Part shown: piece after piece, positions 47,947-59,000 of the stretch
How positions within the stretch are numbered: position 1 is the stretch's first letter
How the letters are laid out: the number at the start of each line of letters is the position of its first letter
Assembly (NCBI RefSeq): GCF_932526225.1
Contig: NC_064034.1
Location: 1,784,001 to 1,848,000 of the forward strand
Source of the DNA: Nematostella vectensis
Taxonomy: Eukaryota > Cnidaria > Anthozoa > Actiniaria > Edwardsiidae
Direction of reading: 5' to 3'
Length of the DNA stretch: 64,000 bases
The notes under the pieces: model-generated
Told to the model about the DNA's origin: nothing
Seen by the model: the letters and a program-made list of their open reading frames with translations, nothing else
Databases searched by the model: none
Position numbers and translations under genes: made by a program

Positions 47947-48219
47947 TCAGTCCCTACCGCGCTACGATCCTTCAAACGACGCGTTATTTAACCGGCTCCT
48001 GGAAAAAGAGTAAATCGAACCCAAGCGAACCCGAACAGAACGTGGAAGGATCGAAGTGCTTTCGCGACTGACAAACGCGGACGGCTGCAATCGAGACTAC
48101 TTAGACCGTGTTCAACTACCCCTTTGTCACTGTATAATTAAGAATACATTGTCTATATAATTAAAAAAACAGTTTATTTACAATGATTCTATAAATAGAA
48201 TCGAAGTAGTGATAAATAT

Positions 48220-48263
48220 CAGACTATTTATCACTTATAAAGTTATAAGTGATAAATAGTCTG
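48220..48263. repeat. Perfect 21-bp inverted repeat with 2-nt loop
   Basis: The arm cagactatttatcacttataa (48220-48240) is exactly inverted at 48243-48263 around AG. Weaker complementarity extends outward to about 48200 and 48287 (aatcgaa outer ends). It could be a cruciform site, a MITE core or a small hairpin RNA source. Confidence 0.85.
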
Positions 48264-49651
48264 ATAAGTTATTGACGATATTCGATTGAAAATATCTTGG
48301 TTAATCGCTTTAATAAGCCGATGGAAATGGATGGTTTGTGTGACTTGCCCATAAGCGGGAGCATAAAATGGCGGCGTGCTTGGTCTTCTTTAATTTATTC
48401 ATTTAATATGTGAAAGCCTTGATGTAGGTTTCTGATACTGTTGATAAGGTAAAAGCCGTTTATTCTAACTTAGGGGACCATTTGCGTCCGCGGGCTCCAC
48501 ACCCTTGCTCTTGTCACGTACCTCCAGCCCCACCAAAAACGCTGCGCATGGTACGGGGGTGCGCACGGGACGGATGCGACTGAGTTCATCGAGGACGCAA
48601 AAAAATCAAAGGACTCGTGTTCGCAAAAAATTAAATAGATTAACAATGGCTCGCCAAAACATTGGCTATCACTAAACCCTTTTAAATTATAATCAAGTTA
48701 ACAATACTTCATACTATAATTTAGCAATAAAAAAAATATACCAATACCCCCTAAGTCCTAGAAAACTTGTATTCCAGGACATATTTGTATTTAGTTTTGA
48801 TGAGAATATAATTTTGTCATTGTCTATAATTTTGTCATGTGTAATGGTTTATAAGCCCTTTAGCACACAATTTATTTCTAACTTCAAAGTGCTTAAGGAA
48901 TTATGTACCAACTTCCCCATCAGGTTTTTTTTCTTACGCATCATGTTGCTAGAAGACATTTCTGCAGTAAAAGATAAAAATAAACCGATTAAAATTGATC
49001 TCATTTAAAGGATCATGAATCTAAGCTCTTTTAATTTGATCCTACTTGTCAATCCACCATGTAAGTCATCATTGCTTTGTCGACACTAAAGGCCCACGAG
49101 GAATTAAACCATTATATTACATTCGCACCAGGCAATTTTCTAGCCCCTTTTATACAAATTGTATACACTTTCTTTTTTATCAGTCATCAGACTTGAAAAC
49201 GTCTACTTAACCTTCTTCGTTTCCTCTGCTAAAATCGCAAGTGGAATGAAGTCTCTCCAATAACGGATCGATGGAAAATCAATTAATGTTATGCAAACAA
49301 ACCCAAACATTAATCATTTCAAACCATTTGTATGTCGGAAATCTGTGCTTTAGATGCTAGCAATTAGTTCAATGTTATAGAAATGTGAAAACATACGAAG
49401 TGAAAAAAAGCTATTGCTATCGAGTAATATGTCGTAAACGTTTTCCACTGGAAATGGAAATATTGCACTTGCAAAATGAACCAATGTCCATCGAAAGATC
49501 TACAAATATTTGGTGATGTTCGCTTTGCTAAACGAAAAGTTGATTCTATTGTGACAGCAAGCCACGTATTTAAAGTTATTACAATATGAGACCACAATTC
49601 GAGTACCATCTGGTTTAACTATGCTGTCCTAGCGGGAGGAAAAAAGAAAAT

Positions 49652-50569
49652 ATGGATAACATCGCTACAAGAAGTGTCAGTAGCTCGATGCGAAGTGCTA
49701 TTTCCGCCAACAATTATAAGAATCATGCATTAGGGAAACAGCTCAAAACATTGGAAGCGGAGAGGGATATGAAACTATTATCGATTCAGGTGAAAAAAGA
49801 CGATGTCAAGTTTTCGACTTCGCCGAAAATGAAGGTGAAAAAGCTCAAAAGTCTTCCAGCGAACACGAGTTTCGGCGGACAGGAATCGGTAGTGGAGATT
49901 GAAAGTGAGGAGCGACTTCGACGTGTTGCAAGCGCAAATCACGCTCTACCGAGCCTAGCAACCTCAACTCCCCCGCGAACGCGGAGAGCAACGCTCGCAA
50001 CTCAGCCACAAAAACCGCATTCTCCTTCACTACCAAGAAGACTACTCCACTCCGCCTCTAGTGCAAGCCTTTGGGAAACAATTGAACTAAGCCTAGCGGA
50101 CCGAGAAAGCCAGATAAAATCACCAGCTTCACCACGCTTACTGAACCGGCGGCCAATAACACCAACACTCACTGCGAAACTGTGCTCAGCGGCCTGGACA
50201 TGTCCTGACCAGGTCTCAAGCACGACACCCCAGGAAGTCACAGCGCATAGGGGACTTGCTATCAGACCGCTCTCACGAAATTCACCACAAAATACCAGCG
50301 GCAAAGAAAAACGCAAGCAGTCTACTGCTGTATTCTCACGCCTCTACCAAGCGCCGGAACCGCGCAAGCGAATACTGGAAACTGGTGGCTTTGCACACAA
50401 GTCCACCGACCTGCCGCTGCCACCAACATCATACCGACTGGAACGCCGTAGGAGGTCGGTGAGTTTGCCGGACTTGTCCGACATGTTGGACAATCTTCGC
50501 GAGTGTCGCTACCTCAGAAAAAGTGTCGATGGCGACGATGACGATGTGTTTTTAAACGAGAAGAAATAA
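49652..50569 (+). CDS. Unrecognised 305-aa basic, Ser/Pro-rich protein, single exon
   Basis: Uninterrupted frame of 305 aa from an ATG in good context (gaaaatatgg) to stop 50569, with AATAAA 166 bases later. I do not recognise a domain. Residues 1-60 contain a short charged helix-like stretch (ALGKQLKTLEAERDMKLL), possibly coiled. Residues 95-260 are rich in Ser, Pro, Thr and Arg and probably disordered, with many Ser-Pro and Arg-X-X-Ser sites. RRRRSVSLPDLSDML near the C-terminus is a basophilic-kinase or 14-3-3-type motif followed by an amphipathic stretch. The end is acidic (DGDDDD). The even GC content and codon-like pattern against AT-rich flanks support a real gene, perhaps a phosphorylated regulatory or cytoskeletal protein; function unknown. 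Confidence 0.7.
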   Translation: MDNIATRSVSSSMRSAISANNYKNHALGKQLKTLEAERDMKLLSIQVKKDDVKFSTSPKMKVKKLKSLPANTSFGGQESVVEIESEERLRRVASANHALPSLATSTPPRTRRATLATQPQKPHSPSLPRRLLHSASSASLWETIELSLADRESQIKSPASPRLLNRRPITPTLTAKLCSAAWTCPDQVSSTTPQEVTAHRGLAIRPLSRNSPQNTSGKEKRKQSTAVFSRLYQAPEPRKRILETGGFAHKSTDLPLPPTSYRLERRRRSVSLPDLSDMLDNLRECRYLRKSVDGDDDDVFLNEKK

Positions 50570-50734
50570 AAAACCTTTGTTCTGCGCGTTGGCTTCTTGA
50601 GCGAAATTTGATTTTGAACTTTGGACAAGAAGAACTTTTTTTTACCACCGGAATAGCCATGCAGTATTATAAGAGTCGAGTTTTAGTTTTTAATGCATAG
50701 AAGTTCCTTCTGTTTAAGATGTTTGATTTATTAA

Positions 50735-50740
50735 AATAAA
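50735..50740 (+). terminator. Polyadenylation signal of the 305-aa gene
   Basis: AATAAA 166 bases after the stop codon, in an AT-rich 3' UTR. Confidence 0.6.
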
Positions 50741-52378
50741 TTGGGTATAAAAGCCACATTTTGCCTTGATCACTCCATTGGGCTCCATGATGATACATCG
50801 AAGAATAATGCATTAAACGAAAATGCGTGACTCAAAATATATTTTTTTCGGCGATAACGAGGCTTTATTATCAGATCGTGTTTGTTTATCCAATACAATA
50901 AACATTGTAAGCGCGAACATGAATACAGCTTGATATTGAGTTTATATTCCGCAGGGTATATACACCCCATCTCATTTCCTTGTGCTGCTTCCGTAGACTC
51001 GGAAAAGTTATTGGGTGATTATTAGGACGACTAAAAACTTAACTAAGTCGACTAAAAACGCTAGAATAATTAAAAATTACGATACGCAAACAGGGTTTAA
51101 TAACGGCAGGTGGTATTGTTACCAGTAAATCTGGTAGGCTAAACGCACAAGAATGCTGCGAATAACACAAGAATGCCGCGAATGACACAAGAATGCCGCG
51201 AATGACATAAGAATGACACAAGAATGACGCAAATCGTTTTGCCATGTCCTTATTTTCGAGATTTAGTCTACATTATTATGGTGACCGGAGAAATTGAAAC
51301 TGTTTGTCAGGGGATTGGGAAATCGGGATTGGCATCAATTTCTCAAAAGTGCTTATTGCGCGCCAGGGATGATGACCATCTGACGGCACAGTATCAACAG
51401 TAGGTAAATATCTAAACCATTGGAGAAAGACAAAAGACGCCTCGTAGGCTTTTTCTTAATATGCTGGCGAATGGCGGGTACTGGGATACAATTTTCATCT
51501 GTTGGATCGTCGTCGTCGTTTGAAAAAAAAACCCGGATATACATCTGCGATACCCGACACTATTTCTGAAAGCTTTTCCCAGATCGAGTGTTTATTTTTA
51601 TTTTTATTTTTTTGGCTAATAATCCGGGAGTACCTTTATAACGATATTTCGATTATAATTTTTCGGTATCTTGCCATATCGTTATGTCGAGGTTCCACTG
51701 ACTTACTGAGAAAACTTTAGATAAGTAATGATACATTATCTTAGGATGCAGCCAAAACATCAGCTCAATAACTACGCGTTCTATTCTTCACTGATGTTAT
51801 GTCTTGAACAAGAGACCATGAGCACGTGCATGATGTTATCACTACCATGGTGACTGAACGAGCCCCCAAGGAACCAATGGCGCCTTGGTAGACCTCGATA
51901 TTTTTCACTCTACGTCACAGCGAGCTGTGTGTGGCGTAACCGTATAAGACTTAGGTCTTAAGGGCTAGGAACTTGGTTGCCTCCTTATTAATGCGCGGGT
52001 GCCTCGGTGCCTGTGTGTTACACAGTTCGCTAGATAGTGGTGTTGGTGCCGAAATCTCCAGCTTAGCCGTAAAGCTTTAGCTGCCATACGATGATTCAGC
52101 GCACGTCTGGATGTATGGTCTATATTTTTTTGCGTTTAAAGTTTGCATAAATACCAGGTTCGATCCGAGGGTATATTTTTTTATTTCATTTTCCCTTACC
52201 TGTTTTTTTTTTAAAGCATCTAATTCATTTTTGTGTTCGAAGTTCTTTTAAATGGATTCTTCGCTTAATTTCCTTCCAAGGTATGGACAATACTTAAGTA
52301 TATGAAACAAAGAACGAGGGCGAGGCCGCGTGACTAACAACCGGAACACACTGGAGAACACCCAAGTAAACATAGGAC
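50741..52378. other. Stretch without recognised genes
   Basis: AT-rich with no gene seen; includes the small 20-bp repeat at 51144 and a poly-T region at 51593-51613. Confidence 0.5.
51144..51236. repeat. 20-bp tandem repeat (about 4 units)
   Basis: Units of cacaagaatgccgcgaatga with decay toward the right end. Confidence 0.8.
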
Positions 52379-55300
52379 TTGTAGAGGGGTGAGGACTTGT
52401 AGACGAATGAGGACTTGTAGAGGGATGAGGACTTGTAGAGGAATGGGGACTTGTAGAGGTATGAGGACTTGTAGAGGTATGAGGACTTGTAGAGGGATGA
52501 GGACTTGTGGAGGGGTGAGGACTTGTAGAGGGATGAGGACTTGCAGAGGGATGAGCACTTGTAGAGGGGTGAAGACTTGTAGAGGGCTGAGGACTTGTAG
52601 AGGGATGAGGACTTGTAGAGGGATGAAGACTTGTAGAGGGGCGAGGACTTGTAGAGGGGCGAGGACTTGTGGAGGTGTGAGGACTTGTAGAGGGATGAAG
52701 ACTTGTAGAGAGGTGAGGACTTGTAGAGGGGTACGATCTCGTAGAGAGATGAGGACTTGTAGAGGGGTGAGGACTTGTAGAGGGATGAGGACTTGCAGAG
52801 GGGCGAGGACCTGTAGAGGGATGAGGACTTGTAGGGAGGTGAGGACTTGTAGAGTGGTGAGGACTTGTAGAGAGGTGGGGACTCGTAGAGGGATGAGGAC
52901 TTGTAGAGGGATGAGGACTTGTAGAGGGATGAGGACTTGTAGAGGGATGAGGACTTGTAGGGAGGTGAGGACTTGTAGAGTGGTGAGGACTTGTAGAGGG
53001 ATGAGGACTTGTAGAGGGGTGAGGACTTGTAGAGGGCTGAGGACTTGTAGAGGGGGAGGACTTGTAGAGGGATGAGGACTTGTAGAGGGGTGGAGACTTG
53101 TAGAGGGGTGAGGACCTGTAGAGGGGAGAGACTGACTTGTAGAGGGGTGAGGACTTGTAGAGGGGCGAGGACTTGTAGAGGGGGGAGGACTTGTACAGAG
53201 GTGAGCACTTGTAGAGGGGTGAGGACTTGTAGAGGGCTGAGGACTTGTAGAGGGATGAGGACTTGTAGAGGGGAGAGACTGACTTGTAGAGGGCAGAGAC
53301 TGACTTGCAGAGGGCTGAGGACTTGTAGAAGGATGAGGACTTGTAGGGGGGCGAGGACTTGTGGAGGCGTGAGGACTTGTGGAGGGGTGAGGACTTGTAG
53401 AGTGATGAGGACTTGTAGAGGGGTGAGGACCTGTAGAGGGATGAGGACTTGTAGAGGGAGGAGGACTTGTAGAGGGAGGAGGACTTGTAGAGGAATGAGG
53501 ACTTGTAGAGGGGTGAGGACCTGTAGAGGGATGAGGACTTGTAGAGGGATGAGGACTTGTAGAGGGGTGGGGACTTGTAGAGGGGTGAGGACTTGTAGAG
53601 AGGTGAGGACTTGTAGAGAGGTGAGGACTTGTAGAGAGGTGAGGACTTGTAGAGTTATGACGACTTGTAGAGGGGCGAGGACATGTAGAGGGATGAGGAC
53701 TTGTAGAGGGATGAGGACTTGTAGAGGGAGGAGGACTTGTAGAGGAATGAGGACTTGTAGAGGGGTGAGGACCTGTAGAGGGATGAGGACTTGTAGAGGG
53801 ATGAGGACTTGTAGGGAGGTGAGGACTTGTAGAGTGGTGAGGACTTTTAGAGGGGTGGGGACCTGTAGAGGGATGAGTACTTGTAGGGGGTGAGGACTTG
53901 TAGAGGGGTGAGGACTTGTAGAGGGGTGGGGACTCGTAGAGGGATGAGGACTTGTAGAGGGATGAGGACTTGTAGAGGGATGAGGACTTGTAGAGGGATG
54001 AGGACTTGTAGAGGGGTGGGGACTCGTAGAGGGATGAGGACTTGTAGAGGGATGAGGACTTGTAGAGGGATGAGGACTTGTAGAGGGATGAGGACTTGTA
54101 GGGAGGTGAGGACTTGTAGAGTGGTGAGGACTTTTAGAGGGGTGGGGACTCGTAGAGGGATGAGGACTTGTAGAGGGATGAGGACTTGTAGACGAATGAG
54201 GACTTGTAGAGGGGTGAGGACCTGTAGAGGGGAGAGACTTACTTGTAGAGGGAAGAGACTGACTTGTAGAGGGGTGAGGACTTGTAGAGGGGCGAGGACT
54301 TGTAGAGGGGGGAGGACTTGTACAGAGGTGAGCACTTGTAGAGGGGTGAGGACTTGTAGAGGGCTGAGGACTTGTAGAGGGATGAGGACTTGTAGAGGGG
54401 TGGAGACTTGTAGAGGGATGAGGACTTGTAGAGGGATGAGGACTTGTGGAGGGGTGAGGACTTGTAGAGTGATGAGGACTTGTAGAGGGGTGAGGACCTG
54501 TAGAGGGATGAGGACTTGTAGAGGGATGGGGACTTGTAGAGGGGTGGGGACTTGTAGAGGGGTGAGGACTTGTAGAGAGGTGAGGACTTGTAGAGAGGTG
54601 AGGACTTGTAGAGAGGTGAGGACTTGTAGAGTTATGACGACTTGTAGAGGGGTGAGGACATGTAGAGGGATGAGGAATTGTAGAGGGATGAGGACTTGTA
54701 GAGGGAGGAGGACTTGTAGAGGAATGAGGACTTGTAGAGGGGTGAGGACCTGTAGAGGGGAGAGACTGACTTGTAGAGGGATGAGGACTTGTAGAGGAAT
54801 GAGGACTTGTAGAGCTATGAGGACTTGTAGAGGGGAGAGACTGACTTGTAGAGGGGTGAGGACTTGTAGAGGGGCGAGGAGTTGTAGAGGGGTGAGGACT
54901 TGTAGAGCTATGAGGACTTGTAGAGGGGAGAGACTGACTTGCAGAGGGGTGAGGACTTGTAGACGAATGAGGACTTGTAGAGCTATGAGGACTTGTAGAG
55001 GGCAGAGACTGACTTGCAGAGGGGTGAGGACTTGTAGAGGGGCGAGGAGTTGTAGAGGGGTGAGGACTTGTAGAGGGTGAGGACTTGCAGAGGGGTGAAG
55101 ACTTGTGGAGGGGCGAGGACTTTTAGAGGGGAGGGACTGACTTGTAGAGGGGCGAGGACTTGTAGAGGTGAGAGACTGACTTGTAGAGGGGCGAGGACTT
55201 GTAGAGGTGAGAGAATGACTTGTAGAGGGGCGAGGACTTTTAGAGGGGAAAGACTGACTTGTAGAGGGGCGAGGACTTGTAAACGGGAGAGACTGACTTG

Positions 55301-55650
55301 CAGAGGGGTGAGGACTTGTAGAGGGGTGAGGACTTGCAGAAGGGTGAGGACTTTTTGAGGGGAGAGGACTTGTAGAGGGGAGAGGACTTGTAGAGGGGGG
55401 AGATTGATTTGTAGAGGGGCGAGGACTTTTAGAGGGGAGAGACTGACTTGTAGAGGGGCGAGGACTTGTAGAGGTGAGAGACTGACTTGTAGAGGGGCGA
55501 GGACTTGTAGAGGTGAGAGACCGACTTGTAGAGGGGCGAGGACTTTAGAGGGGAGAGACTGACTTGTAGAGGGGCGAGGACTTTTAGAGGGGAGAGACTG
55601 ACTTGTAGAGGGGCGAGGACATGTAGAGGGGAGAGACTGACTTGCAGAGG
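52379..55650. repeat. 18-bp minisatellite array, 3.3 kb (about 180 units)
   Basis: Unit gaggacttgtagagggat with variants at the last positions. From about 54200, 21-base variants (gagactgacttgtagaggg type) are mixed in and dominate toward 55640. Higher-order structure is visible: a distinctive run with ttgtacagaggtgagcac occurs at 53191 and again at 54319, 1128 bases apart. Because 18 and 21 are multiples of three, long frames exist on both strands: plus strand Arg-Thr-Cys-Arg-Gly-X repeats (up to about 396 codons), minus strand Leu-Tyr-Lys-Ser-Ser and Leu-Gln-Val repeats. There are no unique flanking codons or splice context to support a gene. Confidence 0.95.
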
Positions 55651-55879
55651 GGTAAGGAAAAATTGGTTTTGAATTGGGACGTTGAGTGTCCCCTGATATC
55701 ATATGAAGGCGAAATATCTCCCCAGCATTTGTGGTACTAAACGTAGACCACCGGCTCGTAAACCGTTAGACGGGAATATCGGACAATCAAAGGCTGGCTC
55801 CTAATCAAGTCCTCCGGTTCTTTTGGAAAACAAACCCAAAAGCTATAGGAAAGTAGTGCTCAATGTCTTGGTTGTGTTC

Positions 55880-55885
55880 TTTATT
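55880..55885 (-). terminator. Polyadenylation signal of the LRGUK-like gene
   Basis: AATAAA on the minus strand, 188 bases downstream of the stop codon at 56073. Confidence 0.6.
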
Positions 55886-56072
55886 TTAAATTTTTAACTG
55901 TTTCGAATTTGCATTATCCGTGGAATACATCACGATGCTTGTTTACAAGTACAGATACAATGTGCTTAGACCTTGTCAGCAAATGACGACAGGGATTCCT
56001 GCAAAAAAATAGTCGTAAAAATTTATCATATGCTATATAAATGTGTATTTTCCATATCGGGCCTGGTACGCC

Positions 56073-59000
56073 TTATATGGAGTTGGCAGCATCTTGCAAT
56101 TGCACCATCCCAGAAGACATTGCGACAGAAGCCGATGCCTGCGAAGCAAATTCCAGGTTCATTATATCTATGGACTGCCTGTCTTCATCTGAGCCGTGCT
56201 GAGACTGGGACGGAGGGTCTTGCCTGGCGGAGTACGCACGCGCACTAGACATGAGGGATGACGTCGACGTTCCCTCTCCTTCTGAGTCGGACTCGTTTGA
56301 CTCGACCCCAGGGTCCTTGCCGCTACTGGCGTTGGCTACCATGGAAACAAATGACGTAGTATAGTCAAGAGGGTAGGAAGAAGCGCGCTTGACGCCGTTC
56401 ACGTTGGATGAGCCGCCGGTGAAGCCAGCAGAGGCCGTGTGCCTGTGGAAGGTACAGTCATTATTCATCAGACGCATAATAAAAACAGTTATGAAATGGA
56501 AAAAAGACACTCGTCAATAATCCGGTGTAATTTATCATCTAGATATAGAGTATGCTCGCTAGAACGTCCCCTTACCTGGGGTCAAGCTGATAGATTGTTA
56601 ATCTAGATATAGAGTATGCTAGCTAGAACGTCCCCTTACCTGGGGTCGAGCTGATAGACTTACCATCTAGATATAGAGTATGCTCGCTAGAACGTCCCCT
56701 TACCTGGGGTCAAGCTGATAGATTGTTTATCTAGATATAGAGTATGCTCGCTAGAATGTCCCCTTACCTGGGGTCAAGCTGATAGGTTGTTAATGTAGAT
56801 ATAGAGTATGCTCGCTAGAATGTCCCCTTACCTGGGGTCAAGCTGATAGATTGTTAATCTAGATATAGAGTATGCTCGCTAGAACGTCCCCTTACCTGGG
56901 GTCGAGCTGATAGACTTACCATCTAGATATAGAGTATGCTCGCTAGAACGTCCCCTTACCCGGGGTCGAGCTGATAGGTTGTTAATGTAGATATAGAGTA
57001 TGCTCGCTAGAATGTCCCCTTACCCGGGGTCGAGCTGATAGGTTGTTAATGTAGATATAGAGTATGCTCGCTAGAACGTCCCCTTACCTGGGGTCAAGCT
57101 GATAGATTGTTAATCTAGATATAGAGTATGCTCGCTAGAACGTCCCCTTACCTGGGGTCAAGCTGATAGATTGTTAATCTAGATATAGAGTATGCTCGCT
57201 AGAACGTCCCCTTACCTGGGGTCAAGCTGATAGGTTGTTAATCTAGATATAGAGTATGCTCGCTAGAACGTCCCCTTACCTGGGGTCAAGCTGATAGATT
57301 GTTAATCTAGATATAGAGTATGCTCGCTAGAACGTCCCCTTACCTGGGGTCAAGCTGATAGATTGTTAATCTAGATATAGAGTATGCTCGCTAGAACGTC
57401 CCCTTACCTGGGGTCGAGCTGATAGACTTACCATCTAGATATAGAGTATGCTCGCTAGAACGTCCCCTTACCTGGGGTCAAGCTGATAGATTGTTAACCT
57501 AGATATACAGTATGCTCGCTAGAACGTCCCCTTACCTGGGGTCAAGCTGATAGATTGTTTATCTAGATATAGAGTATGCTCACTAGAACGTCCCCTTACC
57601 TAGGGGCAAGCTGATAGATTGTTAATCTAGATATACAGTATGCTCGCTAGAACGTCCCCTTACCTGGGGTCAAGCTGATAGATTGTTAATCTAGATATAG
57701 AGTATGCTCGCTAGAACGTCCCCTTACCTGGGGTCAAGCTGATAGATTGTTAATCTAGATATAGAGTATGTTCGCTAGAACGTCCCCTTACCTGGGGTCG
57801 AGCTGATAGGTTGTTAATGTAGATATAGAGTATGCTCGCTAGAATGTCCCCTTACCTGGGGTCAAGCTGATAGATTGTTAATGTAGATATAGAGTATGCT
57901 CGCTAGAACGTCCCCTTACCTGGGGTCAAGCTGATAGATTGTTAATCTAGATATAGAGTATGTTCGCTAGAACGTCCCCTTACCCGGGGTCGAGCTGATA
58001 GGTTGTTAATGTAGATATAGAGTATGCTCGCTAGAATGTCCCCTTACCTGGGGTCAAGCTGATAGATTGTTCATCTAGATATAGAGTATGCTCGCTAGAA
58101 CGTCCCCTTACCTGGGGTCGAGCTGATAGATTGTTAATCTAGATATAGAGTATGCTCGCTAGAACGTCCCCTTACCTGGGGTCAAGCTGATAGATTGTTA
58201 ATCTAGATATAGAGTATGCTCGCTAGAACGTCCCCTTACCTGGGGTCGAGCTGATAGACTTACCATCTAGATATAGAGTATGCTCGCTAGAACGTCCCCT
58301 TACCTGGGGTCAAGCTGATAGATTGTTAATGTAGATATAGAGTATGCTCGCTAGAACGTCCCCTTACCTGGGGTCAAGCTGATAGATTGTTAATCTAGAT
58401 ATAGAGTATGTTCGCTAGAACGTCCCCTTACCCGGGGTCGAGCTGATAGGTTGTTAATGTAGATATAGAGTATGCTCGCTAGAATGTCCCCTTACCTGGG
58501 GTCAAGCTGATATAATTTATCTAGATATAGAGTATGCTCACTAGAACGTCCCCTTACCTAGGGGCAAGCTGATAGATTGTTAATCTAGATATACAGTATG
58601 CTCGCTAGAATGTCCCCTTACCTGGGGTCAAGCTGATAGATTGTTAATCTAGATATAGAGTATGTTCGCTAGAACGTCCCCTTACCTGGGGTCGAGCTGA
58701 TAGGTTGTTAATGTAGATATAGAGTATGCTCGCTAGAATGTCCCCTTTCCTGGGGTCAAGCTGATAGATTGTTAATGTAGATATAGAGTATGCTCGCTAG
58801 AACGTCCCCTTACCTGGGGTCAAGCTGATAGATTGTTAATCTAGATATAGAGTATGTTCGCTAGAACGTCCCCTTACCCGGGGTCGAGCTGATAGGTTGT
58901 TAATGTAGATATAGAGTATGCTCGCTAGAATGTCCCCTTACCTGGGGTCAAGCTGATAGATTGTTCATCTAGATATAGAGTATGCTCGCTAGAACGTCCC

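Larger units (their letters stand above)
46351..49651. other. Stretch without recognised genes
   Basis: No splice-consistent exons or long frames with motifs. Contains an inverted pair (46804 and 47909) and a strong palindrome (48220-48263), listed separately. The last part is presumably the promoter of the gene at 49652. Confidence 0.5.

Noticed and set aside
52090-52180. Possible tRNA T-arm (ggttcgatcc)
   Set aside because: No matching acceptor stem or anticodon arm around it.
52389-55080. Arg-Thr-Cys-Arg-Gly repeat protein
   Set aside because: The frame is a by-product of 18- and 21-base units; both strands are equally open and no unique coding flank exists.
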